Part shown: piece after piece, positions 25,705 through 33,644 of the stretch
Layout: each line of letters begins with the position of its first letter
Position numbering within the stretch: the first letter of the stretch is position 1
Source of the DNA: Rhizobium sp.
GTDB taxonomy: Bacteria > Pseudomonadota > Alphaproteobacteria > Rhizobiales > Rhizobiaceae
Assembly (NCBI GenBank): GCA_028290545.1
Contig: JAQGJP010000055.1
Location: forward strand, 1-64,000
Length of the DNA stretch: 64,000 nucleotides
Reading direction: 5' to 3'
Translations under genes and position numbers: made by a program
The notes under the pieces: generated by a model
Told to the model about the DNA's origin: nothing
What the model saw: the letters and a program-made list of their open reading frames with translations, nothing else
The model's database searches: none

Positions 25705-26694
25705 ATGATGGCAACGACCAAGATACCTTCTGGCACGACGCAGTACGACATCCTGAGTTCAGGCAGGACCTATGTCCTGGATGCAGGTTCCACGCTGACT
25801 GTTACTGGAAGCTACGGAATCTTCGTAGACGAGACCATTCACGACGACACTGTCATAATCCGGGGCGACATCACCCAGACCGGAGCCGGCTTTGCCGCCA
25901 TCAAGACCGACGGAATGGACATGACGTTCCGCATCGAGGTGGGCGGCTCGGTGACGGGTACACAGGGTATCTTCTCCGAAAGCACCGAGACCGCCGACAC
26001 ACTCAATATCATCAATCGCGGGCTGATCGACGCCGGCGGCGGCTATGCCATCGAGACGCAGGACAGCAAGGAGGTCGTCGTCAACAGCGGCGAGATCATT
26101 GGCAGGATCTACCTTGGCAGCGGCAACGACGTTTTCGACAACCGCGGCGGCTCGGTCGACCACAGGATCGAGGGCGGCGCGGGCGACGACACCCTGATCA
26201 CCGACAACAGCGGCACCAAGCTGAAGGAGAACGGCGGCAGCGAGGGTTACGACATCGTCAAATCCACCGTCAATTACACGCTTTCGGAAAATGTCGAGAA
26301 GCTGATCCTGTTCGGCACCGGCAATACCAGAGGCACGGGCACGGATGATGGCAACGATCTGTTCGGCGGCGCCGGCAACAACAAGCTGTTTGCGCTGGAT
26401 GGCGTCGATACGCTGGATGGCGGCAGGGGCAATGATCAGATGACCGGCGGCGGCAATTTCGATACGTTCTTCTTCAGGACCGGCAATGGCCATGACACGA
26501 TCATGGATTTCGAGAACGGCGTCGACAAGATTGGCCTGCTCGAATGGACCGCGATCGAGAATTTCAGCGAGGTGAAACAGCATCTCACCGCTTCGAACGG
26601 GGATCTGTTCATCACCGACGGCAGCGATCAGCTGATCATCAGGGATATGTTGAAGTCCGACCTGAATGCCGGTGATTTCCTCTTCCCGGCCTGA
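25705..26694 (+). CDS. Beta-helix/RTX calcium-binding exoprotein 5
   Basis: 329 residues; GGAGACG precedes tandem ATGs at 25705 and 25708. It has the same architecture as the four proteins at 3990-9333: cap TTQYDILSSGRTYVL, shortened beta-helix with VVNSGEIIG, then GGAGDDTLITD, TVNYTLSENVEKLIL, one RTX run (LDGGRGNDQMTGG), DFENGVDKIGL and the C-terminus GDFLFPA. It lacks the TGAAACA module in its own upstream region. It is about 70 residues shorter than its paralogues, by loss of rungs. Confidence 0.85.
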   Translation: MMATTKIPSGTTQYDILSSGRTYVLDAGSTLTVTGSYGIFVDETIHDDTVIIRGDITQTGAGFAAIKTDGMDMTFRIEVGGSVTGTQGIFSESTETADTLNIINRGLIDAGGGYAIETQDSKEVVVNSGEIIGRIYLGSGNDVFDNRGGSVDHRIEGGAGDDTLITDNSGTKLKENGGSEGYDIVKSTVNYTLSENVEKLILFGTGNTRGTGTDDGNDLFGGAGNNKLFALDGVDTLDGGRGNDQMTGGGNFDTFFFRTGNGHDTIMDFENGVDKIGLLEWTAIENFSEVKQHLTASNGDLFITDGSDQLIIRDMLKSDLNAGDFLFPA

Positions 26695-26777
26695 GCCTGG
26701 CGGTTCCCATCCAGTCGTCATTTATCTTGCAACGCCCGGTCCTCGCGAGGTCCGGGCGTTCGCATTCGCGCTGCCGC

Positions 26778-26825
26778 GGAAACAATTGAACACCATCGCC
26801 GCCATCAGGAAATCCCTCTGAAACA
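26778..26825 (+). promoter_or_regulatory. TGAAACA promoter module without a downstream gene
   Basis: GGAAACAATTGAACA at 26778 and TGAAACA at 26819, again with a 41-bp pitch. No coding sequence follows before the terminator at 26924. Confidence 0.45.
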
Positions 26826-26962
26826 TCGGGGCGCGATAACATATCCGAGCAGCAACGTCCCCGTACTGCCGAGCGGCGAGATGAACGAGCGGTTCCAACC
26901 TGTTCATTCCGTCGATGCGACGCCCCCGGCGGGAGAGCCTCCCCGCCGGGGCGAAGTTTTTT
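26826..26962 (+). ncRNA. Candidate small RNA or relic transcript
   Basis: About 130 bases between an RTX-type promoter module and a strong terminator, without a credible ORF wholly inside. Boundaries are approximate. It could be a small RNA or what remains of a deleted RTX gene, since the terminator resembles that after RTX gene 3. Confidence 0.3.
26924..26962 (+). terminator. Strong Rho-independent terminator
   Basis: CCCCGGCGGG (26924-26933) pairs perfectly with CCCGCCGGGG (26942-26951); six T residues lie at 26957-26962. Confidence 0.85.
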
Positions 26963-27215
26963 CTCTCCAGAGATTGCAGACTCAATCCTCCTCGCAACGG
27001 CAGGCGGGGGTACCGATGGAACCAAACGCCGAATTGAAACATTCTTTACCAAGAATAGACACCAGCGAGAAACAAACCGGTGCGATAATCAGGGCATCGG
27101 AAAGGCAGACCGCTTCCGCCGGCGAATAAAACCCTCGCCCGAATCGTTAACGAGACAACAAGCAATGAGCGCGGCTCCAAGCAGCAAGGCGCTCTCCCGG
27201 ATTGAGGATGAGACC

Positions 27216-27344
27216 ATGACTTTTGTACTCGGCCTGTTCGCCACATTGATTTCGGCAATGTTCATTGCCACATTTGCATCCTCGATCATCGTGTCGAGCC
27301 GCGAAGCGCACGAAGATCAAAATCGCCGCTACCGCGTTTTCTAA
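27216..27344 (+). CDS. 42-residue single-pass membrane protein
   Basis: A short gene from ATG 27216 with a GAGGATGAG ribosome site. Residues 2-28 form one hydrophobic segment (MTFVLGLFATLISAMFIATF and on), followed by a charged tail SSREAHEDQNRRYRVF. The strong terminator at 27370-27409 closes the unit, which supports a real transcript. TGAAACA at 27035 lies well upstream. No family was recognised. Confidence 0.6.
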   Translation: MTFVLGLFATLISAMFIATFASSIIVSSREAHEDQNRRYRVF

Positions 27345-27369
27345 GTTTTCTCCAAGGCCTCCAGCCAGG

Positions 27370-27409
27370 AACCGGCAATGACTCTCCCCTGCGTCATTGC
27401 CGGTTTTTT
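27370..27409 (+). terminator. Strong Rho-independent terminator
   Basis: A 13-bp perfect stem (27370-27382 with 27393-27405) followed by a run of six T residues ending at 27409. Confidence 0.92.
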
Positions 27410-27504
27410 CTTTTGTTTTTTCCGCCAGCAGCCAGATCACAAGCGCCGTTCGATCAGGGCGTTTACTGTTCGCACTAGCCTGCTTGTCGGGTGTGCCGCC
27501 CGGT

Positions 27505-27514
27505 AGTATATACT
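27505..27514. promoter_or_regulatory. Probable VapBC operator
   Basis: AGTATATACT is a palindrome 24 bp upstream of the vapB ATG. A related GATATAC lies just before the start codon. This position fits the autorepression usual for VapBC. Confidence 0.45.
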
Positions 27515-27537
27515 CTCTGCCACATGGAGATATACAA

Positions 27538-27786
27538 ATGGCGCTCTATATCCGTGATCCCGAAGTGGACCTGCTCGTCGCGGAAGTGCAGCGGCTGACC
27601 GGAACCGCGACCAAGACCGAAGCCGTCAAGAATGCCCTGAAGAAGGAAATCGCGGCGGCCGAGGCCGAATTGCCGTTGGCGGAGCGTATCAAGGCTCTGC
27701 AAGAGCGGGCAGCGCGTCTGGGCTTCGTCCACAATCCCGATATCGACATGAAGGCGTTCATGGACGAGCAGTGGGGCGAGATCTGA
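27538..27786 (+). CDS. vapB: VapB-type antitoxin
   Basis: 82 residues from ATG 27538, preceded by GGAGATATAC. The N-terminal DNA-binding segment MALYIRDPEVDLLVAEVQRL and following TKTEAVKNALKKE are typical of the PSK/Rv0623-like VapB group. The C-terminal helix with acidic and aromatic residues (MDEQWGEI) would wrap the toxin. Its TGA shares one base with the vapC ATG. Confidence 0.88.
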   Translation: MALYIRDPEVDLLVAEVQRLTGTATKTEAVKNALKKEIAAAEAELPLAERIKALQERAARLGFVHNPDIDMKAFMDEQWGEI

Positions 27787-28211
27787 TGTTCCTTGATGCA
27801 TCGATTGTCGTCGCGATACTGGCGCAGGAGGATGATTGGGAAATGCAGTCAGCCAGGCTCGCGCAACATCGCGGAAGGTTGTTTCATTCACCCATGGTTC
27901 GGTTTGAAGCATCCATTGCCTTGGCAATAATCGGACAGGTTGCGGCCAATCCAAGATCCAACACAGAGTTGGTGGAAGGGGCAGAGCAACTATTCGATGC
28001 ATTCATGAGTGACCTTGGCTCCTCGGAGGTCAATATTACCCCGCAGATCGGTCGTGGCGCGTTGGTGGCGGCAAGGCGTTACGGCAAGACCGCAGGCCAT
28101 AAGGCCGCTCTCAATTTCGGCGACTGCTTTTCCTATGCCGCTGCAAAGTCGCTTGGCGTCGGGCTACTCTACAAGGGAAACGACTTCGCGCTCACCGATC
28201 TCGGCGAATGA
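27786..28211 (+). CDS. vapC: VapC PIN-domain ribonuclease toxin
   Basis: 141 residues from ATG 27786. The acidic PIN-domain residues are present: Asp4 (FLDAS), Glu41 (RFEAS), Asp113 (FGDCFSYAAA) and Asp133 (GNDF). VapC toxins cleave tRNA or rRNA. This pair appears complete and potentially active, unlike three other TA toxins in the window. Confidence 0.9.
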   Translation: MFLDASIVVAILAQEDDWEMQSARLAQHRGRLFHSPMVRFEASIALAIIGQVAANPRSNTELVEGAEQLFDAFMSDLGSSEVNITPQIGRGALVAARRYGKTAGHKAALNFGDCFSYAAAKSLGVGLLYKGNDFALTDLGE

Positions 28212-28225
28212 CTGATTTTGCCTGA

Positions 28226-29239
28226 TTACCTGCGAACTGCGCCCCGCGCATGTCCGAAGGCCGGACGCTGCGCCGGCATGTTCTCATTGGCATTGGTGGT
28301 CGTATCGTCTTCCGGCTGTTTGCCCTGCGTGTAGTCGTCGGCGCGGATCCACATGCGTAAGCGGTCCCGGCATTGCTCGATATCAAGATCCCACCACAAC
28401 AGCGCCGCGCGACCGGTCTCGCCGTCGGTTGCCCCGAGATGCGGGTAGAACTGCCTGAGGATGAAAATGCCATCCTCCTGGGCCGTGTCGACGGCGATCA
28501 ATGCAGTCGCGAGCTGCTGGCCGGACAGATCGAGCATGATGCGATTGCTCAGCCACAGGCTGGAGCCGAGGATCTTCGAAAGCAGCGCGGAGAAATCGCG
28601 TGCCTGGCGCAAGCGGGCAAAGCGGACGAGCAGCGCCTGCTCCACGGCATCGCCACTGTCGGGATGGTCCTCGCTGCGCACCAGCGCGTCGCGATAGACC
28701 AGCGATTTAAGCTGCAGCCGCAACTGTTCCTCGCGCTCGGACGACCTCTGGTCTGCCTCCGAACGAGCCTCAAGCGGTGCAGGTGTCTGGCGGCCGATCT
28801 CCTGGCCCTGATGCAACGCCACGAGCGCATCCACGACCTTGACGGATAGATTGTCTCGCGCCGCGATCGCCCTTGCATGGGCGGGACCCTGCGTGCGGGC
28901 AATGGCGATCAGGGTGTCGTCGTCGATGGCAGTCGAACGGGTGAGGAAAATCGCGGCAAGATCGATCGGCTGGCTTGCCAGGAACCAGGCGACGGATTGT
29001 GGGAGCACCGGGCAGCGCGACAGGGCAGCCACCGCATTGCGTCGCGCTTCCAGGCTCGATGCCCTGAAAACCGGCTCAAAAAGCTCGGAAAATTGCTTCA
29101 GTTCGTTGCGCCCCGGCTGGCTCATGCCTTCAAAGCTCGACACCGTCGCCATCAGCACCACATCTTTCGTCCGCACCATCTGCGGGGTTTCCAATTCTCG
29201 AAATCGGTCAGACACGGGCCACCTGAATACGCGAAACAT
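28226..29239 (-). CDS. DUF2336 domain protein
   Basis: 337 residues from ATG 29239; a TTG at 29263 and later ATGs are alternatives. The mostly helical sequence has the HEAT-like DUF2336 pattern (IAARDNLSVKVVDALVAL, LARTRSTAIDDDTL type). No membrane segment or enzyme motif. This alphaproteobacterial family is often near regulatory or cell-cycle genes, but its function is unknown. It ends 15 bp from the stop of vapC on the opposite strand. Confidence 0.75.
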   Translation of the reverse strand: MFRVFRWPVSDRFRELETPQMVRTKDVVLMATVSSFEGMSQPGRNELKQFSELFEPVFRASSLEARRNAVAALSRCPVLPQSVAWFLASQPIDLAAIFLTRSTAIDDDTLIAIARTQGPAHARAIAARDNLSVKVVDALVALHQGQEIGRQTPAPLEARSEADQRSSEREEQLRLQLKSLVYRDALVRSEDHPDSGDAVEQALLVRFARLRQARDFSALLSKILGSSLWLSNRIMLDLSGQQLATALIAVDTAQEDGIFILRQFYPHLGATDGETGRAALLWWDLDIEQCRDRLRMWIRADDYTQGKQPEDDTTTNANENMPAQRPAFGHARGAVRR

Positions 29240-29284
29240 CTCATTCTCAAAAATTATATGCAAAATCTTTAGGAGGTGTTAACT

Positions 29285-29330
29285 ATGACATGATGTCATC
29301 ACAAATCATAAGGCGTCGTTAACTTTAACG
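29285..29330. promoter_or_regulatory. Two palindromes between divergent genes
   Basis: ATGACATGATGTCAT (29285-29299) and CGTTAACTTTAACG (29317-29330) lie between DUF2336 and the small gene at 29518. They could be operators; no regulator can be assigned. Confidence 0.35.
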
Positions 29331-29517
29331 ATCCACCTTGTACCATGCGTAACAGACCTGCCGGCATACGAGGTGTAGAACTCTCGGGACGGCTGATGAA
29401 AGGAGAAAGGCGCAAGTGTCCCGCAACCTTCGTGGTTTAGGGAGGCGTCTGCCGGAAACGGCAGGATGAGATCAATCTCAAGATCATCCGTCTCAATCCA
29501 GCTCAATGGAGATGAGA

Positions 29518-29688
29518 ATGGCAGAAGTGATTAGACTGGAAGAAAGGCTCGCAAAACAGCCCAAACGGCCAAGCAAGCCATATGAAGCAACGATCTTGCT
29601 GTTTACTGGCGTACGCTATGAACGCTGGTCGACAATCGGCGATCAGCCGCAGAAGCGGTCGACCGGCGGCAAGCGCAAGAAGCACTAG
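29518..29688 (+). CDS. Small basic protein, 56 residues
   Basis: ATG 29518 has GGAG six bases upstream; the frame also has ATGs at 29506 and 29512. The sequence starts MAEVIRLEERLAKQPKRPSK, then YEATILLFTGVRYERW, and has a very basic C-terminus (GGKRKKH). It has the look of conserved rhizobial small proteins, but no function is known to me. A single gene, with a further gene convergent downstream. Confidence 0.55.
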   Translation: MAEVIRLEERLAKQPKRPSKPYEATILLFTGVRYERWSTIGDQPQKRSTGGKRKKH

Positions 29689-29765
29689 ACTACAGACTAC
29701 ATTGATCAGCTGCCCTCCGCCGGCAGGCTGATAGTGTCGTTCGCGGCCGATGGACAAGGTTTCTG

Positions 29766-30086
29766 TCAGTTCCGCGCTGGGAACAGAATGATCGCGCTGC
29801 CGACAAGGCAGACCAACGCTCCGGTCAGATCCCATCGATCCGGTCGCTGTCCCTCGATAGCCCAAAGCCACGCAATCGATGCTGCTATGTAAATGCCGCC
29901 ATAAGCCGCATAGGCGCGCCCTGCCGCCTCGCTCGGGATCAGCGTCAGCAGCCACGCAAACAGCGCCAGCGCCAGCATGCCCGGCGCGATCCACCAGAAT
30001 GACTTTCCCAGCTTGAGCCAGGCCCAGAAGCTGAAGCAGCCGGCAATCTCGGCCAGCGCAGCGGCGGAATAGACGATATATACCAT
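29766..30086 (-). CDS. YnfA/UPF0060 family small multidrug-like membrane protein
   Basis: 106 residues, equal to the family length (E. coli YnfA 108). Four membrane segments. The family marks [42 protein letters not shown] (two parts) and a C-terminal [16 protein letters not shown] are present. It is distantly related to SMR transporters; substrate unknown. The longer open frame upstream of 30086 has no family similarity. Confidence 0.9.
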   Translation of the reverse strand: MVYIVYSAAALAEIAGCFSFWAWLKLGKSFWWIAPGMLALALFAWLLTLIPSEAAGRAYAAYGGIYIAASIAWLWAIEGQRPDRWDLTGALVCLVGSAIILFPARN

Positions 30087-30252
30087 CCCCCAAGCTCGCA
30101 CGATTCCCGACTTTCCGCCAGATTGCACAAATGTAGAATTTGTCGCAAATCCGCATGGACGCGTTCCCCGGAATTGCGCTAGGAAGTGTGGTCGGAGCAC
30201 TGATTGCACAGCCGCACGGCTGATCTTGTTTGGCCTCTGGCCTATCCACGGG

Positions 30253-30353
30253 TCATCCTCGGGCTCCGACCCGAGGATCCATTCATGAGCGACCGCAATT
30301 GGATGATCTGGTTGGTTTTGAATCTGGATCCTCGGGTCGGAGCCCGAGGATGA
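30253..30353. repeat. Rhizobial intergenic palindrome, copy A
   Basis: Two perfect 28-bp arms (30253-30280 and 30326-30353) in inverted orientation, 45 bp apart. Each arm is itself a hairpin (CCTCGGG ... CCCGAGG). The same design occurs at 32688-32785 and 50524-50606. Confidence 0.9.
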
Positions 30354-30440
30354 CTCGTGGAGAGTGTGTCGCCAGACAGGTGGCGATGCACCGATCCGCG
30401 ATCAATTCCAATCAACAACAAGTCGATAGGGGAGATATCC

Positions 30441-31505
30441 ATGCAGAAAACCGAAATCGTCATCGCCGGCGATACGCCCGGCATCGAATGGCGCCTGCCG
30501 GTCCTGCGCTTTGCGGGCAAGGATCCGTCCGCCCCGAAGACCTATATTCAGGCGGCGCTGCATGCCGGCGAATTGCCGGGCGTCGCGGCGTTGCATTTCT
30601 TCATTCCGGTGCTCGAGCAAGCGGAAGGCAACGGCGAGATTCTCGGCGATATCACCATCGTCCCCAAGGCCAATCCGATCGGTGCGGCGCAATATCTCTA
30701 CGGTGCATTGCAGGGCCGCTTCGAGCAGGGCGGGCGTGTCAACTTCAACCGCGACTTTCCGCTGGCGCCGCTTTCAGAACGCGAAGCGCTGACCAGCCAA
30801 CCGCATACCCGTCTCGCCACCGATCAGCTCAAGCGCCACCTGCTGTCCATGGCGATCGCGGCCGATGTGGTCCTCGACCTGCATTGCGACGATGAATCGG
30901 TGATCTACGCTTATCTCCACCAGGACTTCTGGCCGGCCGCGACCGATCTTGCCGAAAGCTTCGGCCTGCATTCCGTATTTCTGTCCGACGGCACGAGTTC
31001 GGCTTTCGAGGACGCGGTCACTCATGCGTGGAGGAACGCCGATCTCGGGCACCGCAAGAACTGGTATGACGATCGCATTTCGCTGACCATGGAATTCCGC
31101 GGCCAGCGCGACGTCCATGCCGACATGGCGAAGACGGATGCCGAGGGCATCATGTCCTTCCTCCGCCGCCGTGGCGTGGTTGCAGGCGCGCCTTCGCGCA
31201 ACGAGCCATTCAGCGGCGCTGTTGCCGGACTCGATTATGTGCAGATGGTCAATGCGCCGGTGGGCGGCACCGTGCTGTTCGAAAAGGATGTCGGTGAGAA
31301 GGTCAAGAGCGGCGAGCGGCTGGCGGTGATCGTCAACGTCCCCGGCGATCCCTCCCGCGACGTGGTGATCGCCTCGCCGGTCGATGGTGACATCGTCACC
31401 CGGGTCCAGCACCGTTTCGTTCGCCCGACCGACAACCTGATGAAGATCGCCAGCCGGGAGTTGTCGCGCACGCCGAGAAAGCCGGGCGGCGGCCTGGAGG
31501 ATTGA
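30441..31505 (+). CDS. Succinylglutamate desuccinylase/aspartoacylase family deacylase
   Basis: 354 residues from ATG 30441 with GGGGAGATATCC. An M14-like zinc amidohydrolase: HAGELPG supplies zinc ligands His41 and Glu44, and VVLDLHCDDES the third histidine near residue 150. The C-terminal beta-barrel has the PVGGTVLFEKDVGEKVKSGE lipoyl-like pattern. Such enzymes remove acyl groups from N-acylated amino acids (AstE, DoeB, AspA types). The ABC transporter genes downstream suggest import and deacylation of an N-acyl or similar amino acid. The exact substrate cannot be read. Confidence 0.8.
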   Translation: MQKTEIVIAGDTPGIEWRLPVLRFAGKDPSAPKTYIQAALHAGELPGVAALHFFIPVLEQAEGNGEILGDITIVPKANPIGAAQYLYGALQGRFEQGGRVNFNRDFPLAPLSEREALTSQPHTRLATDQLKRHLLSMAIAADVVLDLHCDDESVIYAYLHQDFWPAATDLAESFGLHSVFLSDGTSSAFEDAVTHAWRNADLGHRKNWYDDRISLTMEFRGQRDVHADMAKTDAEGIMSFLRRRGVVAGAPSRNEPFSGAVAGLDYVQMVNAPVGGTVLFEKDVGEKVKSGERLAVIVNVPGDPSRDVVIASPVDGDIVTRVQHRFVRPTDNLMKIASRELSRTPRKPGGGLED

Positions 31506-31814
31506 GCGGGCTGTCAAAAGCTTCGATATTCCGTATCGATCTCGCGGTGAAGGTGATCTGCCGAAAGGGAACTTGTCGGCGGTTCACCGGTTTCCTGTCA
31601 TGGACCGCCACCAACGTTCCCCACGAACTGTCGCGATAAAGGCACTCCTACCGTCTTTGCTGCGATCGGGGGCGGTCCGCTTTCGCGTAATGCGCGAGAA
31701 ATGAGAAAAATATTCGCATTTGCCGAATTTCTGCGCAGTTTTTGACGCCACATTCCCCAGCCGCGTTTGTTATTGATTGCCGACCGGCATTCCGGACATA
31801 GTGGAGAATGAAAA
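31506..31814. other. Intergenic, presumed promoter of the ABC operon
   Basis: 309 bp with no gene. GGAAC at 31568 followed after 17 bases by GTT at 31590 loosely fits a general-stress EcfG promoter, but it is 223 bp from the next start. An AT-rich patch lies near 31700-31725. Confidence 0.3.
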
Positions 31815-32588
31815 ATGAACTGGTTGAAAATCGTCGCTGGCGCGGTCCTGATCCAGGCGGCCATGCTGCTTCCGGTGCAGGCGGGTGAAAACCTCAATGC
31901 CATCAAAACCGCGGGCGTGCTGAAGATCGGCACCGAGGGCACCTATCCTCCCTTCACCTACCATGACGAAAACAGCAAGCTGGTCGGTTTCGATGTCGAG
32001 ATCGGCGAGGCGGTTGCCCAGAAGCTCGGGGTCAAGGCGGAATTCCTCGAAGGCAAGTGGGACGGGCTGATCGCCGGCATCGACGCCAACCGCTACGATA
32101 CGGTCATCAACCAGGTCGGCATTACCGAGGCCCGCAAGCAGAAATACGATTTCTCCGAGCCCTATATCGCCTCCAAGGCGGTGCTGATCGCCCGCGCCGA
32201 TGACGACAGCATCAAGACGTTCGCCGACCTCAAGGGCAAGAAGGCAGCACAGTCGCTGACCAGCAATTTCGGCAAGCTGGCCGAACAGTCCGGCGCCGAA
32301 CTGGTCGGCACCGACGGCTTCGACCAGTCGATCCAGCTGGTGCTGACCGGCCGTGCCGACGCGACGATCAATGACAGCCTGTCCTTCCTCGATTTCAAGA
32401 AGCACAAGCCGGATGCAAACGTGAAGATCGCCGCCGAGCAGGAAAATGCCGACTATTCGGGCATCATCATCCGCAAGGGCGAGCCGGAACTTCTCGACGC
32501 GATCAACAAGGCGCTCGCCGACATCAAGGCCGACGGCACCTATCAGAAGATCGCCGACAAATATTTCGGCCAGGACGTGTCGAAGTAG
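31815..32588 (+). CDS. Cystine-type amino acid ABC transporter substrate-binding protein
   Basis: 257 residues with a Sec signal peptide (MNWLKIVAGAVLIQAAMLLP, cleavage after QAG near 24). It is a family 3 solute-binding protein of the FliY/TcyJ cystine type: EGTYPPFTYHDENSKLVGFD (two parts), WDGLIAGIDANRYDTVINQV and ARKQKYDFSEPY match well. The specificity could also be a related polar amino acid. It is separated from the permease gene by 375 bp containing an intergenic palindrome. Confidence 0.88.
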   Translation: MNWLKIVAGAVLIQAAMLLPVQAGENLNAIKTAGVLKIGTEGTYPPFTYHDENSKLVGFDVEIGEAVAQKLGVKAEFLEGKWDGLIAGIDANRYDTVINQVGITEARKQKYDFSEPYIASKAVLIARADDDSIKTFADLKGKKAAQSLTSNFGKLAEQSGAELVGTDGFDQSIQLVLTGRADATINDSLSFLDFKKHKPDANVKIAAEQENADYSGIIIRKGEPELLDAINKALADIKADGTYQKIADKYFGQDVSK

Positions 32589-32687
32589 TATTTAAGACCC
32601 CGCCCCAAACCCCTCCCTACAAGGGGGAAGGGACCCTGCCGGTGTCTCGGGCTTGACCCGATCACCGGGCTCGCCCACCTCCGGGCG

Positions 32688-32785
32688 TCATCCTCGGGCT
32701 TGACCCGAGGATCCACACCCAAGCGCCTCGCCGCGGAGAACCTTCTCGGCTTGCGAATGGATCCTCGGGTCAAGCCCGAGGATGA
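32688..32785. repeat. Rhizobial intergenic palindrome, copy B
   Basis: Two perfect 27-bp inverted arms (32688-32714 and 32759-32785). A partial extra arm (CTCGGGCTTGACCCGA) lies at about 32646-32661. It separates the binding protein and permease genes of one transporter. Confidence 0.9.
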
Positions 32786-32963
32786 CACCATTGTGGGTAC
32801 CGCGCCACTTTCTACCCATTGGGGGTATCGCGACACCTTTCCCACCAGCGGGCGAGGAGGTGGCCAAAGGCCGGATGAGGGGCATTTCTCTGGCCCAAGC
32901 AGAGTGATACAACTCTGGCCATTGCGGAATCGCCCGTAATGTCTATCCATCGAAAGAACGCCC

Positions 32964-33644
32964 GTGCCGCCTTGGCTTCAACTCATGCTGGATTCGCTTG
33001 GCCCACTGCTTTGGGCCGGCCTGATCTTCACCATTCCGCTGACCTTGCTGTCCTTCGTGCTCGGCCTGTCGCTGGGGCTGGTGACGGCGGTGACACGGCT
33101 GTTTGCGGCAAAACCGCTGGTAATGATCGCCCGGTTCTATGTCTGGATCATCCGTGGCACGCCGCTTCTGGTACAGTTGTTCGTGATCTTCTACGGGCTG
33201 CCGAGCCTCGGCATCCTGCTCGATGCCTTTCCGGCCGCGCTGATCGGCTTCACGCTGAATGTTGGCGCCTATACGTCGGAAATCATTCGCGCCGCCATCC
33301 AGTCGGTGCCGCGCGGCCAGTGGGAGGCCGGTTATTCGATCGGCATGAGCTGGAGCCAGGTGATGCGGCGGACGATCCTGCCGCAAGCGACGCGGGTGTC
33401 GGTGCCGCCGCTGTCCAACACCTTCATCTCGCTGGTCAAGGACACGTCGCTGGCCGCCGCCATCACCGTTCCCGAACTTTTCCAGACTGCCCAGCGTATC
33501 GTCGCCACCAGCTATGAACCGCTGATCCTCTATATCGAGGCGGCGCTGATCTACCTGGCGATGAGTTCGGTCCTGTCGCAGCTGCAGGTGCGGCTGGAGG
33601 CGCGGTTTGCGCGCTATGGCGGCTATCTGGAGGCGCGGGCATGA
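32964..33644 (+). CDS. Amino acid ABC transporter permease (cystine type)
   Basis: 226 residues from GTG 32964. A HisM/TcyL-type inner membrane permease with about five membrane segments. The cytoplasmic EAA loop is EAGYSIGMSWSQVMRRTILP. An early FTIPLTLLSFVLGLSLGL and the FYVWIIRGTPLLVQLFVIFYG block are diagnostic. It overlaps the ATPase gene by ATGA. Confidence 0.92.
   Translation: MPPWLQLMLDSLGPLLWAGLIFTIPLTLLSFVLGLSLGLVTAVTRLFAAKPLVMIARFYVWIIRGTPLLVQLFVIFYGLPSLGILLDAFPAALIGFTLNVGAYTSEIIRAAIQSVPRGQWEAGYSIGMSWSQVMRRTILPQATRVSVPPLSNTFISLVKDTSLAAAITVPELFQTAQRIVATSYEPLILYIEAALIYLAMSSVLSQLQVRLEARFARYGGYLEARA

Noticed and set aside
26881..27129. An 82-codon frame in the region after RTX gene 5
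   Set aside because: It runs straight through the strong terminator at 26924-26962, so it is not likely to be translated as a gene.
31568..31592. A GGAAC-N17-GTT match upstream of the amino acid binding protein
   Set aside because: It is 223 bp from the start codon, and such short elements occur by chance; kept only as a remark in the intergenic entry.
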